Shown: positions 18,799-30,324, counted from the first letter of the stretch. The stretch: DNA of 64,000 nt from Isochrysis galbana (GCA_018136815.1 CM030936.1:2445079-2509078); one strand, 5' to 3'. Numbers and translations: made by a program. Notes: generated by a model from the letters alone, not told the origin.

Positions 18799-19619
18799 CG
18801 CGCGGCAGCGCGGGAGAGGAGGGAGGGAAGCGGGCGGAGCGGGGGAGAAGGGGGGGGGGGGAGGGGGGAGAGCGCGCGGAGAGGCGCCGAGGGCGAGAGG
18901 GTGGAGAGGGGTGAGAAGGGGAGGGGGCGGGGGAAGGGGGAGGGGGGCACTCCCTCCCAGGCGAGGAAGGAGAGCCGAGGCTAGGATCGACTGACAGTTG
19001 TACGCTCTGCTTTACTCTAAAGCTTTAGGTTCCCCCTGGGATTTCTCTTTTTATACTGGGCTCCTGCTGCGGCGCCGCGCGTCCCCTCCCGCGCCGCCGG
19101 AGCGTGCGCAGGGCGACCACCACTTTTAAAAACTAAAAACTAGAAACTGCGGCCTCGGCTACAATACTTGACTCGTATTGGCTTGAGGCCGCTCGCGTCT
19201 ACAACAAAACGACCTCCCCCCGCCCCTCCTTTCGGGCGCGGCTGTGACCCCAGACGGCGCGGAGGGAGCGCCCCCCCGCCCCGACTGCCGCCGGCGAGGG
19301 GTGCGCGCGCGGGGAGAGTGGGGAGCCAGGCGACGTGGAGGTGTGTGTGTTGGGGGGGGGGGGGGGGGAGAGAGAGAGAGAGAGAGAGTCCTCGCGAGAC
19401 GGCCAGACATGAGGCTGGAAGGAGGGGAGGATCGAGGGCGGGTGTCGAGGCCACGGTCTGTCCTGCCACCCTTCTCCATTACTTGGCAGGGTGGGCTGGC
19501 GCAGACAGACCACACAGACTGGAAGGGTGTATGTGGAGCCGTCTGCACGAGGGCGCGCGTCGGCCACACGCGTGTGAGACACCCGTCTTACACGCCACTC
19601 CTCTGCTCGCCAGGCCACC
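18799..19619. other. divergent intergenic region
   Basis: Separates the transporter (-) from the proteasome gene (+). It holds GA-rich tracts (18810-18960), a TTTACTCTAAAGCTTTAGG box near 19010 resembling the AGAGTA words elsewhere, a TATAC at 19053, and a G17/GA tract at 19352-19387. TCGCCAG just before the ATG at 19620 could be the 3' end of a 5'-UTR intron. Confidence 0.4.
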
Positions 19620-20448
19620 ATGGACTTCCTCCTGGGCTTCACAGGCAAGGACTATGCCATCGTGGTTGCAGACGCCAATGCAGCCCGCTCGATTATGGTC
19701 TACTCGCAGTCGTTGGACAAAGTGCGTGAGCTCGACTCGCACAAGCTTCTTGCAGTCGGGGGTGATGCGGCCGACTGCATTCAGGAGCCTGAGTACATCC
19801 AGAAGAACATGACGCTCTATGCTATGCGCAATGGGGTGCAGTTGACGACGCACGCAGCTGCCAACTACATCCGCGGCGAGAAGGCATACAACTTGCGTCG
19901 AGCCATGTCGCAGGCATGTGTTGCACCAGGCCTGTGCCCAATAAGCTCGCGTTCCAATCGACACCATGCGCGCTGTCTCACGTCGGAGCGGTGCGCCTTC
20001 ATTGCCATGCGCCCTGGCTCATCTGCGGACGCGCGCACTGTGTGTCAGGTGGACATGCTGCTAGTTGGATATGATGAAGGTGTTGGGCCGTCCTTGTATT
20101 TCCTTGACTATCTGGCGTCGATGCAGAAGCTCGACTATGCTTCGCATGGATATGGCGGCTTCTTCTGCAACAGGTGCTTTCCGTCACGCAGCTTTTCCCG
20201 CAGTCATGCCTTGTCGCACAACGGCTCCCTCTGTGCACTCGCGACTAAGTGGCGCTGTCGTGTCGCCGCCGCATTGCAGTCTGTTGGACACACATTGGCG
20301 ACCGGACCTCACTGAGGAGGAGGGCCTTGAGCTGTTGGAGCGCTGTTTCGCTGAGATCCAGAAGCGCTTCATGATCTCCATGCCAAACTTTACCATCAAA
20401 ATTGTTGACAAGAACGGTGTGCGTGTAGTTGAGAGGAAGAAGAAGTGA
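19620..20448 (+). CDS. PSMB2: 20S proteasome subunit beta type-2 (beta-4)
   Basis: Exons 19620-19913, 20049-20173 and 20280-20448 give 195 aa, close to the usual 200. The ATG sits in GCCACCATGG. The Ntn fold is recognisable: N-terminal FLLGFTGKDYAIVVADANAA, HKLLAVGGDAADC, VDMLLVGYDEGVGPSLYFLD, YASHGYGGFF and the C-terminal SMPNFTIKIVDKNGVRVV. Like other beta-4 subunits it lacks the propeptide and catalytic N-terminal threonine, so it is a structural, non-proteolytic subunit of the inner ring. The first intron starts GCATGT and ends CAG: the GC-AG junction is the one that gives RRAMSQ|VDMLLVGYDE in phase. Exon 3 is entered through a split serine codon. Confidence 0.95.
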
Positions 20449-22269
20449 TATCGGACTCAATGATCCTACGGCGACACCATTGAGAATTTATGCTGCGCAC
20501 GTGGCGAAGCGCGCCGTCACCCTCCATGTGACCACGATGCCGCTGTGTTGTAATTGCGCGCTTGGGCGGGTTTCCAGTGCTGGGCGGATCTATACGGAGT
20601 GGAGCTCGTCGCACAAAGCGCAGCGACCTCCGAGTATGCTCCTCTTTGCCAAAGAGTCCCTTGACCCTGGCTTCTCGTTGCTGATTACCGGCAGCCTTCT
20701 TGTCGGTAGCGGCCTCGTGCACAGGTTTAGCAGCGCTGGAGGCATTTCAGCGCACGTCATGTGGCAGTCCACAAGCTCGCCTCGAGCATTGGAGTTGAAT
20801 GAAGCGTTGGAGTAGCAGGCCAAATGCAAAGGATCACACGGATCACGTATCACCACACTCTTATGTTTCAGAGTACACGGTGTACTGGACAGTGCCAACT
20901 CGCCACTCGACAAGCTATGTGCACATCATAGTGTGCGCAGCACAGCGTGACGTGTCGCCTCTCTTTCTTTACCCCCCCCCCCCCCCAATACGAATTTTGA
21001 TAATTGGATCGTGATGGGCACGTGAGCGTGGCCTGCGGTGCTCTATTGTTGGTGCTGCGTCAGCGGCGTGGCGCCCACGCGATGGCAAAGACTTGCGGAC
21101 TCCTGCTTCCCCCTTACCATGCCCGCCTGACCCATTCCGCACACGCTGCTGCCGCTTTTCACACTCACACGTTTCTCAAATCTCCGCGACGGCTTTTGCT
21201 CTACGTGCTGCTGCCGCCAGCATCACAGTGAGAAGTGGGGCGGGGGGGGGGAAGGCGAGCTACTCGCACTCGCGAGAACTTTATTTTCATGTTTACGTGA
21301 AAGATCAAAGATCAGAACTACTAGTAGGGATGGCGATGGCGACCGTCGCTGTTTGCTGTTTGATTGCCTGCCTGCCAGAGGACAGCGCGGCCGCTACTGC
21401 TATTTATGGAGATGTTCACAGGTGAGAAGTGAGAAAGTTGTCCCGGGAACCTGTGCGGGACCGCTGGTTGTAGCCCGATCGCTCACTCTTTAAAATCAAT
21501 GTTTTCGACTTCCTCGGGGCGTCCAAGGATTCCCCAGGTCCCCAGCCAGGCCCCGCCCCCGGCCAACGGCCAGCGGCGATAGAGGGAACCCTTGCGGCAC
21601 TCCGCTCGCCACGTTGAAGGGAAAGCTTCTGCCACCGTTAGCTTTTGTGTATCGGATCGGTTTGGCTTCTGCATCGAAGTGGCGTAGTGAGATCAGCCGA
21701 TCAGCCTTGCTCGCTCTGACAGCCCACTATTGTGACTAAGCCCACCGTAGACCGTAGGTCGCACCGCGCCTCTCGCCATAAACCCCTCCTCATCTCCGTC
21801 GCCAATTTGCCGTGTGGCAACGGCTCCCAATTGCCGTCAAATCCCGTCATGGTCATGGGCAGGGCTACTAAGGGCAGTGCGCACTGCCATTTTCCCCTCG
21901 GACGGACTGCCGACGAGACGATCAAATCTGGACGACACAGAATGGCGGGCACCAAGCCTCCCTGACCCCAGCTGAGTTTTGGGCCCTGTTTAGGCGGGTT
22001 GTCAAGGCAAACCCGGGCACCCCAACGCGGGGAGATAACAGAGGAGGCCCTCGGGGGAGGAGGCGAAAATTGGGGAAGATCGGCGAGGCTTTTGGCCGTT
22101 GGACAAAAGGCGGCAAAGGCAAAGGCAGACATTTTCAGTCCCCCCCCCCAAAAAAAAAAGACCACAAGACAACATGGTAGTCTTTAAGACTACGCGCTTG
22201 CGCTTGCGCAACCGTAAAGCATACGAGATAGAGATAGGGCCTGGGCCTCTATCCTCTGCGCCTGCCAAA
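20449..22269. other. intergenic, no supported gene
   Basis: 3' flank of the proteasome gene followed by about 1.8 kb with only weak frames. Notables: palindrome AGTACACGGTGTACT near 20874, C14 run near 20976, C9-A10 run at 22140-22159, and moderately AT-rich patches. No RNA gene recognised. Confidence 0.4.
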
Positions 22270-22380
22270 GGGTAGCGCAGGAGGGTGGGCGGTTCCCTCC
22301 CCCGATTAGGATGGGAGGATGGGTCGGGAGAGGGGGGGTGGAGCGTGCCCTCTCCCATGCGAATCAATGATAGAGTTAAT
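22270..22380 (-). mobile_element. 5' module of a hairpin-headed element (E6)
   Basis: Minus sense: stem AATTAA/TTGATT with one U.G pair and an 8-base loop at about 22356-22377, then TCGCATGGGAGAGGGCACGC and a C-rich tract, matching E1 after its hairpin. Only about 110 bases are recognisable; the body and 3' end are missing or too diverged. Confidence 0.5.
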
Positions 22381-22529
22381 TGGAGATCGAGCGAAAGAAC
22401 GAGGGCGAGCACATACCAGCAAAGGAGACGAATCACGAATGGGACAAAAAAACAAAAAAATTCACCACGAGAGGATGCTGCTGCACATATGAGACCGCGC
22501 ATGTTCAATAAGATCAAGCCCGGAGTCGA

Positions 22530-24039
22530 TTAGCTCTGGTTGCGCGCACATTCCAGCACCCGCTTCTGCAGTCGATACGCAACGAGGTTCATTGGCAGTA
22601 GCTGCATGCTGTTGTTCGCATATCCGAACCCGATAAGCTTCTCGCGGTGCCATTGCATGACTGAGCCGCCCAAGCCCATCCACCCAATGTATCCGAGCCT
22701 CCTCTCACCCCAGATGCACCAGCCCGCGTTCGAGAACGTGAAAGATAGGCCCACCATCTTCTTCCTTACTGGGGATGCATGCGCTGCCTCTACACCCTCT
22801 TCTGAGAGCAACCTTATACCATCCGGAGAGATCCCTCCCGCCGCAATGGTTGCCGCCACCTTTGCCAATGCTCGTGCGGACGCATGGCCATTTGCACTCG
22901 GTATCTCACATTTCCGGGTCTCTGCAGAGTTGAAGAGCTCCCAGATTGAATTGATTTCGTTGCCGTCGAGTGTGAGTGCGCCTGATTGAAATGCTACGAC
23001 CATCGCTGCGACAACCATGATTGGAGCTGCGGCTATGGCCAAGATGGCAGCAAGAGCGATCCCGATGCGATGACGGGTCTCAAGGCCGACGACGCGCCCG
23101 CCTCCCAGCACCCGTGGTAGGAACACCTGTTTAGCAAACCACCAGCCAGATCGGTCATGCAGCGGCGCGACGCGCCCGTGCAGCTCTTCGGGCAGTCCGA
23201 TGCGGAGTTCAGATTCGAGGCTGAGTGGGCTGGAGACTTCCTCAAGAAGGAACTCCCCGATGGTCCTCCCGGCTGGGTCCGCACGCCGGACGACCTCGTT
23301 GAGAATCCATCCCCGTGTGAGCGCGTGGTACACCCTCCTCGCGCCCGGAGGGTGGCGGGCCCTCTGAGATGCAATGAAGTTGCCAACGTCGCCCGACCGG
23401 ATAGCTTCAGTGGTCAGGGCCTTCACGTCGATTGGCCCATCGAAAGCTGAGAGGCCTGCCTCGTGACGCATCACCATCGCGAGAGTAGTGGTTTCCTTAC
23501 CATTGCACCCGAACTCAGGCCAAATATCGGCGATGCGCAGATCATACGAGAGGTGACCGCGCTCGACGAGCATCGCGATGACGAGAGAAGTGAGCGCCTG
23601 TGAGACGGAGAGACAAAAAGGAGAGAAGGCGCAGTGTGGTATGAGCAGATGGTCCCGGCGGTCCTGCGCGCCCTGGGCCGCGGCGGGCCGGGCGGGCCAC
23701 TCAATGTTTCACGGAACGGCTCCCGCCTACCTTGGTCGAGGAGAAGATGTTCTGCAGCGACGAGGGCCCATACTCCTCCTCGTGCGGTTGGCGGCCCCAT
23801 CGGCTAGGTCGTGACGCGACTCTTGAGGCCCACAAGTCGACGACCTTGACCCCATGGACGTATGCGCAGACTTGCGCCCGATCCTCTTGCCCTCCTGGCT
23901 CAAACTCGCGCAGGAATTGCTCGCGAACCCGCTCGTACCCCGCCGCAACGTAGCCTCCCGTCTCGACCTTGGGAAGCGAAGACCGCTTTGCCGGCTCAGA
24001 CTCTGGCTGGACAGCCGCGGGTGGCGCCATGTCGAGCAT
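22530..24039 (-). CDS. beta-lactamase-related serine hydrolase (LACTB/ABC-type class C fold)
   Basis: Two exons (24039-23731, 23597-22530) give 458 aa. The intron falls directly after the catalytic Ser-x-x-Lys: QNIFSSTK|ALTSLVIAMLVERG, with Ser100 and Lys103 as the expected nucleophile and base. Then YHALTRG supplies the tyrosine of the second motif (Y-x-A instead of Y-x-N, as in many eukaryotic homologues), and GWMGLGGS stands for the third. Eukaryotic members include peptidases and esterases of unknown substrate. There is a hydrophobic stretch (IGIALAAILAIAAAPIMVV) in the middle of the domain, around residue 270, that could be a membrane segment, which is unusual. ATG at 24039 or the in-frame ATG at 24030 (better context) may start translation. 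Confidence 0.85.
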
Positions 24040-24425
24040 GCGGAGAAAATGGGAGTGGGGCAGGTTGATGTGTGCCCGCTCGCTCGCTGCTGTTTCGGCT
24101 CTGGTTCTGAGCGAGGGATGGGACGGGTGGGTGGGGTGGGGTGAGGGGAAGGGATCGGGTGGTTCGGCCGGCTTGCGACGGCAACACCGAGCGGAAGAGA
24201 AGGAAGAGGGGGGGGGGGGGGAGAGGGGGGGGGGAGAGAGAGAGAGGGAGGGAGGGAGAGAGAGACGGAGAGAGAGAGAGCAGAGAGAGCAGGGGCGTGC
24301 GGGGGGGGGGGGGGGGGAGAGGGGGGGCAACTTCGCTGATTGGGTGACGAGCGAGAGACGAGGGGAAAGATGAGAGGTCAGGAACAAAGTGAAGGAGAAA
24401 GGAGGAGGCGGGAAGAGGAGAGGGA

Positions 24426-24460
<35 letters not shown>

Positions 24461-25000
24461 CAGTAGGTAGCTCTACTCCTAAGGGAGAGGAGAGGAGTCG
24501 TCACGGAAGGAAGAAGAAGCGGGGGGAACGGGAGGAGGAGAACGGCAAACCAGATAGAAGTGACGAGGGATTAAAAGAAAACTCAGAAAGACAGCTCTGT
24601 GGTGCGTGTGTTCGGGTCGCATCCGCGATCGACCTGTTTGTTTTAGGGATCGTTTCCGTTAGTGTGTATGCCCCTCCCTGTAGGCTACCCCTCGTTGCCA
24701 AAAATATGACATTGACATTGGTAAAGTCTGGCGTTTCGCTCTCTTCCCCGCCCCTCCGGGACTCTCAGACTCTCAGCCCCTCTCCCCCTGCGAGGCTGCG
24801 AGGGCGAGGTCGCCTTTCCGCCCTCCGCTCCGCTTCATCTCGACACGTTGTGCAAACCCCGCGATATTGGATAAGTCCCTAGATGGGAAATAATACATAA
24901 TACAGCCAGGGGGGTTCCAAATACAGTAAGTACAGTCTGCAGTCTGTATTTGGCCGTCGTCCAAATACAGTCAAATACAGTACCAAATACAATACGGGGG
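24040..25000. other. upstream low-complexity region up to an assembly gap
   Basis: 24190-24460 is a mosaic of G runs and GA repeats. GTAGCTCTACTCCTAAG at 24466 resembles the recurring promoter words. 24917-24995 carries four direct copies of CAAATACAG and one inverted CTGTATTTG, placed just before the gap; such repeats may have caused the gap. Confidence 0.45.
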
Positions 25001-25100
25001 NNNNNNNNNNNNNNNNNNNNNNNNNNNNNNNNNNNNNNNNNNNNNNNNNNNNNNNNNNNNNNNNNNNNNNNNNNNNNNNNNNNNNNNNNNNNNNNNNNNN
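25001..25100. other. assembly gap (100 N)
   Basis: Exactly 100 N, the conventional placeholder for a gap of unknown size. Confidence 0.98.
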
Positions 25101-25249
25101 AGCTGTATCTATATATTCCATTGAAAAAAAACATCTGAAGATTCTGGGCTAAACACCTACTAGGTCTAGGTAATCCTATCTTCCCGCTGACACCGCCCTT
25201 TCTTCCCTTCCCTCCACCTCCTCCCTTTCCCCCCGTCATTCCTTTGTCT

Positions 25250-25682
25250 TCGATATCCGGGGTACGGCCCACGTGCGGCTACCGTGGGCCTGGTTCAGAG
25301 TGCCGGTTCAGGGCGCAGGCTTTTGGATGCGTAGTGTGCGTGGCTGACTTTTTTGTGCTTGGGCTTTTCGTGTCTCGTGTGGGTATGTCGGGTTCCGTTG
25401 TGCCTTTGCGCGTGAGTGTCGTTTGTCCACTAGCCACTAGTGTGGCCGCCTCTCAGCGCGTTACGTTTCGGGTTCTCCGGCTATTATGTGTGCCACTCCT
25501 AGCGCGGTGGTCAGCGCTAGGAGTTTTGCGCTAGGGTCTAGGTTGTCTTTCGAGCCTAGTGTGAATAGAGGGTATAGGTCGTTCATGTCTATGTCTATCC
25601 TTTTCGTCAGCTGTCTGCCCATACCCGCTCGGGCAGTCCCATCCGAGTCTGTTGTTGTTGTGTTTGCAAAGAGTAGAAAAAA
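25250..25682 (-). mobile_element. probable LINE 3'-region fragment with short ORF
   Basis: Minus-sense ATG near 25590 opens a 41-codon frame (MNDLYPLFTLGSKDN, then LDPSAKLLALTTALGV) similar to the short frame in the LINE 3' region at 32082 (MNDNLGLVAKALGLAEKLA). The sequence before each ATG is also alike (GACGAAAAGGATAGACATAG and GACAAAGGAAATTTGACA). A type A element tail abuts it at 25683. Function of the short frame unknown. Confidence 0.4.
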
Positions 25683-26080
25683 ACCTTTTAATATTCTTAC
25701 TTACCGCACTCGCACTCGCGGCGAATGGAACCACTACCCACTCCACGTAGTACGTAGCACACTTGCTACACCCCCACTCCCCCGGCCCTTCTACCCCCGC
25801 CATCAGGCGGCTCCCCCCGTACACTACTAGGGGGATAGGGGTAAAGGGCTTAGCAGAGATGGTCCGGTGGTTCTGTGGCCCGCGCCCCCTCCCCGGTCCC
25901 CCGGTGATCCGAACCCCCCTTCCTACTAATTACGCCTCCCGGGCTAGCGGCAGACTCTGTCTCGACTTATCCTGTAAACGGGCGCGAGACTTACCGATTT
26001 TTCCGTTCTCCACGCTCTCTCTCCCCTCTCCTCTCAGCCAGCGCGGGAAGCGTGGTCCCGAAAGCTAGACCTGACGCGCG
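25683..26080 (-). mobile_element. 5'-truncated copy of the type A short element (B)
   Basis: Minus sense it ends in GTAAGAATATTAAAAGGTTT at 25683, identical to the 3' end of the 755-bp element, and is alignable backwards (TGGCGGGGGTAGAAGGGCC; CTGTTTACAGGATAAG) for about 330-400 bases before losing similarity. A retained 3' end with a missing 5' end is the normal outcome of incomplete target-primed reverse transcription. Confidence 0.7.
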
Positions 26081-26120
26081 ATGAATGGAAGCACGTGGCG
26101 AAACTCTACACTCACCCCCT

Positions 26121-26218
26121 CACTATCGTTAAAACGATAGGGTCATGGAGCGCGCGCCGCCGCCCGCTCTCGCTGCCGCTGCCCTCGCCATGATGGTCCG
26201 GCGCGCCCAGGGGGACGC
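26121..26218 (+). mobile_element. 5' end of a second LINE (LINE-2)
   Basis: Hairpin CTATCGTT/AACGATAG at 26123-26140 followed by GGTCATGGAGCGCGCGCC and a short start of frame (MERAPPPALAAAALAMMVRR). The copy at 43571 shares this 5' end. It is cut at about 26218, where the opposite-strand LINE begins. Its 3' part is probably at 30325-30764 and 31738-32468. Confidence 0.6.
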
Positions 26219-29200
26219 CTAAAATGGTTAGATACTCTTCGTTGCTTATCCAGTTGTACTTTCGCATGTCCCATGGCGGTTTTCGCAGTCTTTGGGATCC
26301 CATTCTCAGACCTTGGAATTTGCTTGCATTGGTCTTGCCGCCCGTCGCTTTTTCATGTAGCTCCACCCATCCCAGGGATCTTTGGAGGCTTTTATAGTCT
26401 CTTGCTATTAGTGCCGTGTCGTCGGCGAATTGGCTTATTTTCAGGCTATAGCCGTTCAAGTTTACCCCGGTTATGTCTTCATCCCCGTTGATGGCCCGGG
26501 TGAGTGCCTCCGTTGTCAGGAGGAACGTGAGCGGGGAGAGCGGGCAGCCTTGCGGCATGCCGCTCCCTACGGTGAAGGGGTAGCTCCTCCCGCCGTTGGT
26601 TTTGATCGTGCGTATCGGACGAGCGTCCTGGCTCGTAAGCGCCTTCGCTAGCGTCTGAAAGTTTGGCCCGAAGTTGAGTAGCTTGAGAGCCAGATGATAA
26701 AACTCCCAGCTCACTCTGTCGAAAGCTTTCTCCCAGTCGAGGGCTAGTAACAGTCCCGGGTCACCGGTCTCGTCTAGGTAGGCCCTTGTGAGTTGCAGGA
26801 GGTGCGTAGCCTCGCTAATGAGTCTTCTAGGCACGAATCCTAGTTGGTTTTCTGATATTATTTTCCCTATCACTTTGCTAAGTCTGTTCGTTAGAATTTT
26901 GGCTAATATTTTGTAGTCGCTTTGTAGCAGCGTGATAGGCCTATAGTTACGCGGGTCTCGCGCGTCGCCTTTCTTGTATAGTAGTATTATGTCGCCTTCT
27001 CTCAAGGTTAGTGCTAGGGTCCCCGTGACCAGCGTCCGGTTGTATAGTTGTGTTAGCAGCGGCGCCGCTGTTTTTTCATGCGCCTTGTATATTTCCGCCG
27101 GCAGCCCATCCGGGCCCGCGCTCTTTCCCGAGCCGATGCTTCTTATAGCCTGCTTGGTTTCCTCTATATCAATGGCGCCTTCCAACCGGCGACGATCTAG
27201 GTCGCTTAGTGGTCTATCGGCTAGGGTCGCCTCTAGTTGGGGTATGCGCTGGGCGCTTTTGGGGGAATATAGCCAAACGTAGTATTTGCGGAATTCTCTC
27301 CGTATTTCGTTGTCTGTAGTAACCGTGTCGTGCTGTGAGTGCACGGGAGAGTCCCACGTTCTCGTGCGGTATAACTCCGCAACACTCGCCTTCCATTTGC
27401 GGGGTTTTAGTTTCGCAAAGAACTCCTTTGAGTGTAGCTCCTCTCGACGAAGCTGTCGGTATAGCGGAAGATTCTTGAGCGGGATTTTCCCCCTCTCCTC
27501 CGCTAGCTCTGCTTGTGTTTTCGCGAGCTCCGCCGTGAGTCTCTCGTTCGGTCCTTGATTCGCTAAGCGGATATTAAGCCTCACGGCTTTGAGCTCCAAC
27601 TCGGATTGGATAGTAGGTTTGCGTCTCGCCGACGTCTCCTCCCTTAGGAATGTGGCTATGTTGGCTTTTGTGGCGGCCCATACGGTTTCTATGCCTTTCC
27701 CCTCGCCGATCATCCGGCTGGCGGTTTGCAGTAGTAATTCTACCGTCTTCAGTGCTCCCTTCTCGTGTATTATGCTTGGGTCGATTGGCTTGTCGAAGTT
27801 ACGTCCCTGCCTGTAGCCCGGCGTTTCAAAAAGAGCGAGGACGGGGAGGTGGTCTGACGCGGCTTTGCCGGAGAATAGGTCCGGGCACGGTCCGTGCTGC
27901 TGCCATTGGAAGGCATCTGCGCTTTTACTGTGGTAGATGCGATCAATCCTCGTGTGAATGGTGGCGGCCATCCTCGTGTAGCCGATATTCGGCCCCAGTC
28001 GCATCGTATGGTGCGCGTCTTGGAGTCTATGTTTTCGAGCTAGCGCTTTCCATTTCTCGCCGTGTGCGTTGGAGTAGGGCGTGTCGCCCATCCTTCGAGA
28101 GTCGTGCGTGCTGTTCTCTACGCAGTTCAGGTCACCCCCGATTATGGTTGGGGTAGTATCGAGGGTGGCCAATTTTTTGTCAAGTTCGGCTATTTGCCTT
28201 CCGCGGGGACCGGGTTGCGCGCTTCGATATACGGTTACTATACGATATTGGATGTCGTCTATGTTTAGTTTTATTGATACACATCTCCCTTTTAGCATTA
28301 CTTCTAGGGTCTCCTCCCTAGCGGTTATCCGTTCGGATGCTTCTCTGATCGCCACTGCGACTCCGCTAGCAAGGTCCCCTAGCTCTCCTGGGGCGGCAAA
28401 CCACAGCCATCCTAGCATGGCGGCTGTCCTATGGGCCCGGAGGTGCGAGCCGTCCTCGTATGCGTGGAGCTCTTGTAAGAGCAAGATGTCCACCTTCGCC
28501 TTACGCGCTTGTGATAGCACGGCGGCTAATTTGCCGCCCTTGGTGCCGTTGATGTTGTACGTCGCGACGCGAATGGGTCCTTCACCTGGGTATCCAAGGG
28601 TGGAATCAAATGTGAGCCTTGGGCGTCGGGGCATCGCTCTTGCTACCGTGAGTTTGTTGGCCGCAGCCGCGGTTGCGTACACGTACTCCGGATGGAGGAA
28701 GAGGCACGCCGGGCCGTTTAAGCAGACGCCCGGGATCTTCTTGTGAGGATGCAGGTGGCAGCGAATCGTACACTTGTTTTCGATCCATGCACCCGGAACA
28801 TCGTGCGAGAGGTTGCAACGGACTCCGCGTTTGTTCCTGAGGCACAGCCCCTGAGTGAAGCGCGCACATTGTTTGGGGGGGCCCTTTCCCAGCGCCTCGT
28901 GCGCCGATTTCGGGCGGGGGTTGAGTCGTTGCGCTTCGTTCCTTGCGCGGCGCTTTGCCGCCTCTTCCTCGCATTCACAGATGCGGGCCGAGTTGGGGAG
29001 GCCTTTCGCCACCTCCGGCCGCCAGCCTTTGCAGCCTCGCAGGCTGCCGTGAATCATGAGCTTGTGAGGGGATTGGATGGTTGCTGGCATGCTGATCTCC
29101 CTGCACGCCCGAACGGCGTAGTTGACAGGGATGGTCTTTTCGTCGATACGAAGCAGCAGCTTCCGGGGGAAGCTCCCGTCGAGAAACGAGCCTTGGCCCG

Positions 29201-30318
29201 CTGAGACATAGAGATGCCAGCGAGTCGAGTAGGCTGCCTTGGATATGAACGTCCCGGCTCCTCCTTCGAGCTTCATACGCTCGCGGTTGCCCTTCAAGAA
29301 GGTGAGTCCTACCTTTTCGATCGCAAGGATGATCGCGCTGAGGTTGATTTGGGCCGCTTGTGCTAGGCCTTCGGCCTCGATGACCAGATGCGCCGCCACA
29401 TCTTGGAGGGCGCTGTATAGCGCTTTGCGCGACGAAGAGCCTTTCTTGTTTATTTTCTCGTCGATGGATTCCGTTTTGACTCGGACCGAGATGTCAGTTT
29501 GGCTGATGCGAAGCGTGGTGATGTCGCCGTACCGTTCTTTGAATTGTTGTGCGCAATCCTCGTTCACAGCAATATGCCATGGTCCGCGAATGGAGCGGGC
29601 CCAAAAGTCCGGCTCCGGGTCGACTCCTTCGAGCTCCAATAGGAGCTCTACGATTGCGGCGTAGACTGTGGCGTCCAAGAAGGCGTGGTCGCCCTCTTGG
29701 TGGAAGGATAGTTCAAAAGTTGCGTCCGATTCCATGGCGCCTTGCTCCTCATCTGAGGGCGGCTCCTGAGAGGCAAGGGCGGTCGGAGGTGGTGGGATTG
29801 TGGGTGGGTCTATGTGTGCAGCTGGCGTGTCTGTGTGGCGTACGCCCCAAGGCGCATCCAAATAGTTCCTCGTCTGTGTGATCTTCTGTTGTGTTGCTGG
29901 TGGATCAAGGTCAATGAGCATGTTGTGATTGGTGTTGAGGTTGTGCCCATAGGGGCCACCCGGTCTCGGGCCGCGCCGCCGAGGCAGCGCGGCCGTCGCC
30001 AGGGCGAGAGAGGCCTCTGCCATAAGGCATGCCTTGTGGGTGAGTGTCTCTGCTGGTCTGGTGTTGGTGTGATGCTTGTCACAGCCTGTGGCCCACCATG
30101 GGGTGGGCCAGCATGGCTGCCTTCCTTGGTGTGGCCGGGGCCACGGGCCGTGCGGCGCGACCGGGGTCGCGCTCACCTGCTCGGCCTCTGCGGGCGGTCG
30201 CGGTCGCTTCGCCAGCGACAGCTCCATGGGTACTGGGGGGGCTCCCGCGGCGGGGGGCCCGAAGGAAAGGTGGGGGGCGGCGGCGCGCTCCATGGCAACC
30301 AACTATAAAGTTAGTTTT
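26219..30318 (-). mobile_element. LINE retrotransposon with APE endonuclease and reverse transcriptase, 3'-truncated (LINE-1)
   Basis: 5' hairpin AACTAACT/AGTTGGTT around TTAT lies at 30298-30316, and an ATGG 2 bases later opens one frame of about 1,360 codons (ATG 30293; in-frame ATG 30302 is inside the hairpin). Order: Pro/Arg-rich N-terminus with a basic LAKRPRP motif; CCCH-type fingers near 485-555 (CARFTQGLCLRNKRGVRCN.., CLNGPACLFLH); apurinic-type endonuclease about 574-820 (VATYNING, ILLLQELH, IIGGDLNCV, KAASDHLPVLAL); reverse transcriptase about 1040-1360 (NYRPITLL, DWEKAFDRVSW, GSGMPQGCPLSP, SQFADDTALIA, TILGVPLGAP). Catalytic Asp residues are present and the frame is unbroken. At 26219 it stops abruptly against the 5' end of another LINE, so the C-terminal domain and 3' tail are lost, which TPRT alone does not explain. 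It is single-ORF, unlike two-ORF L1. Confidence 0.93.
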
Positions 30319-30324
30319 GGGGCA

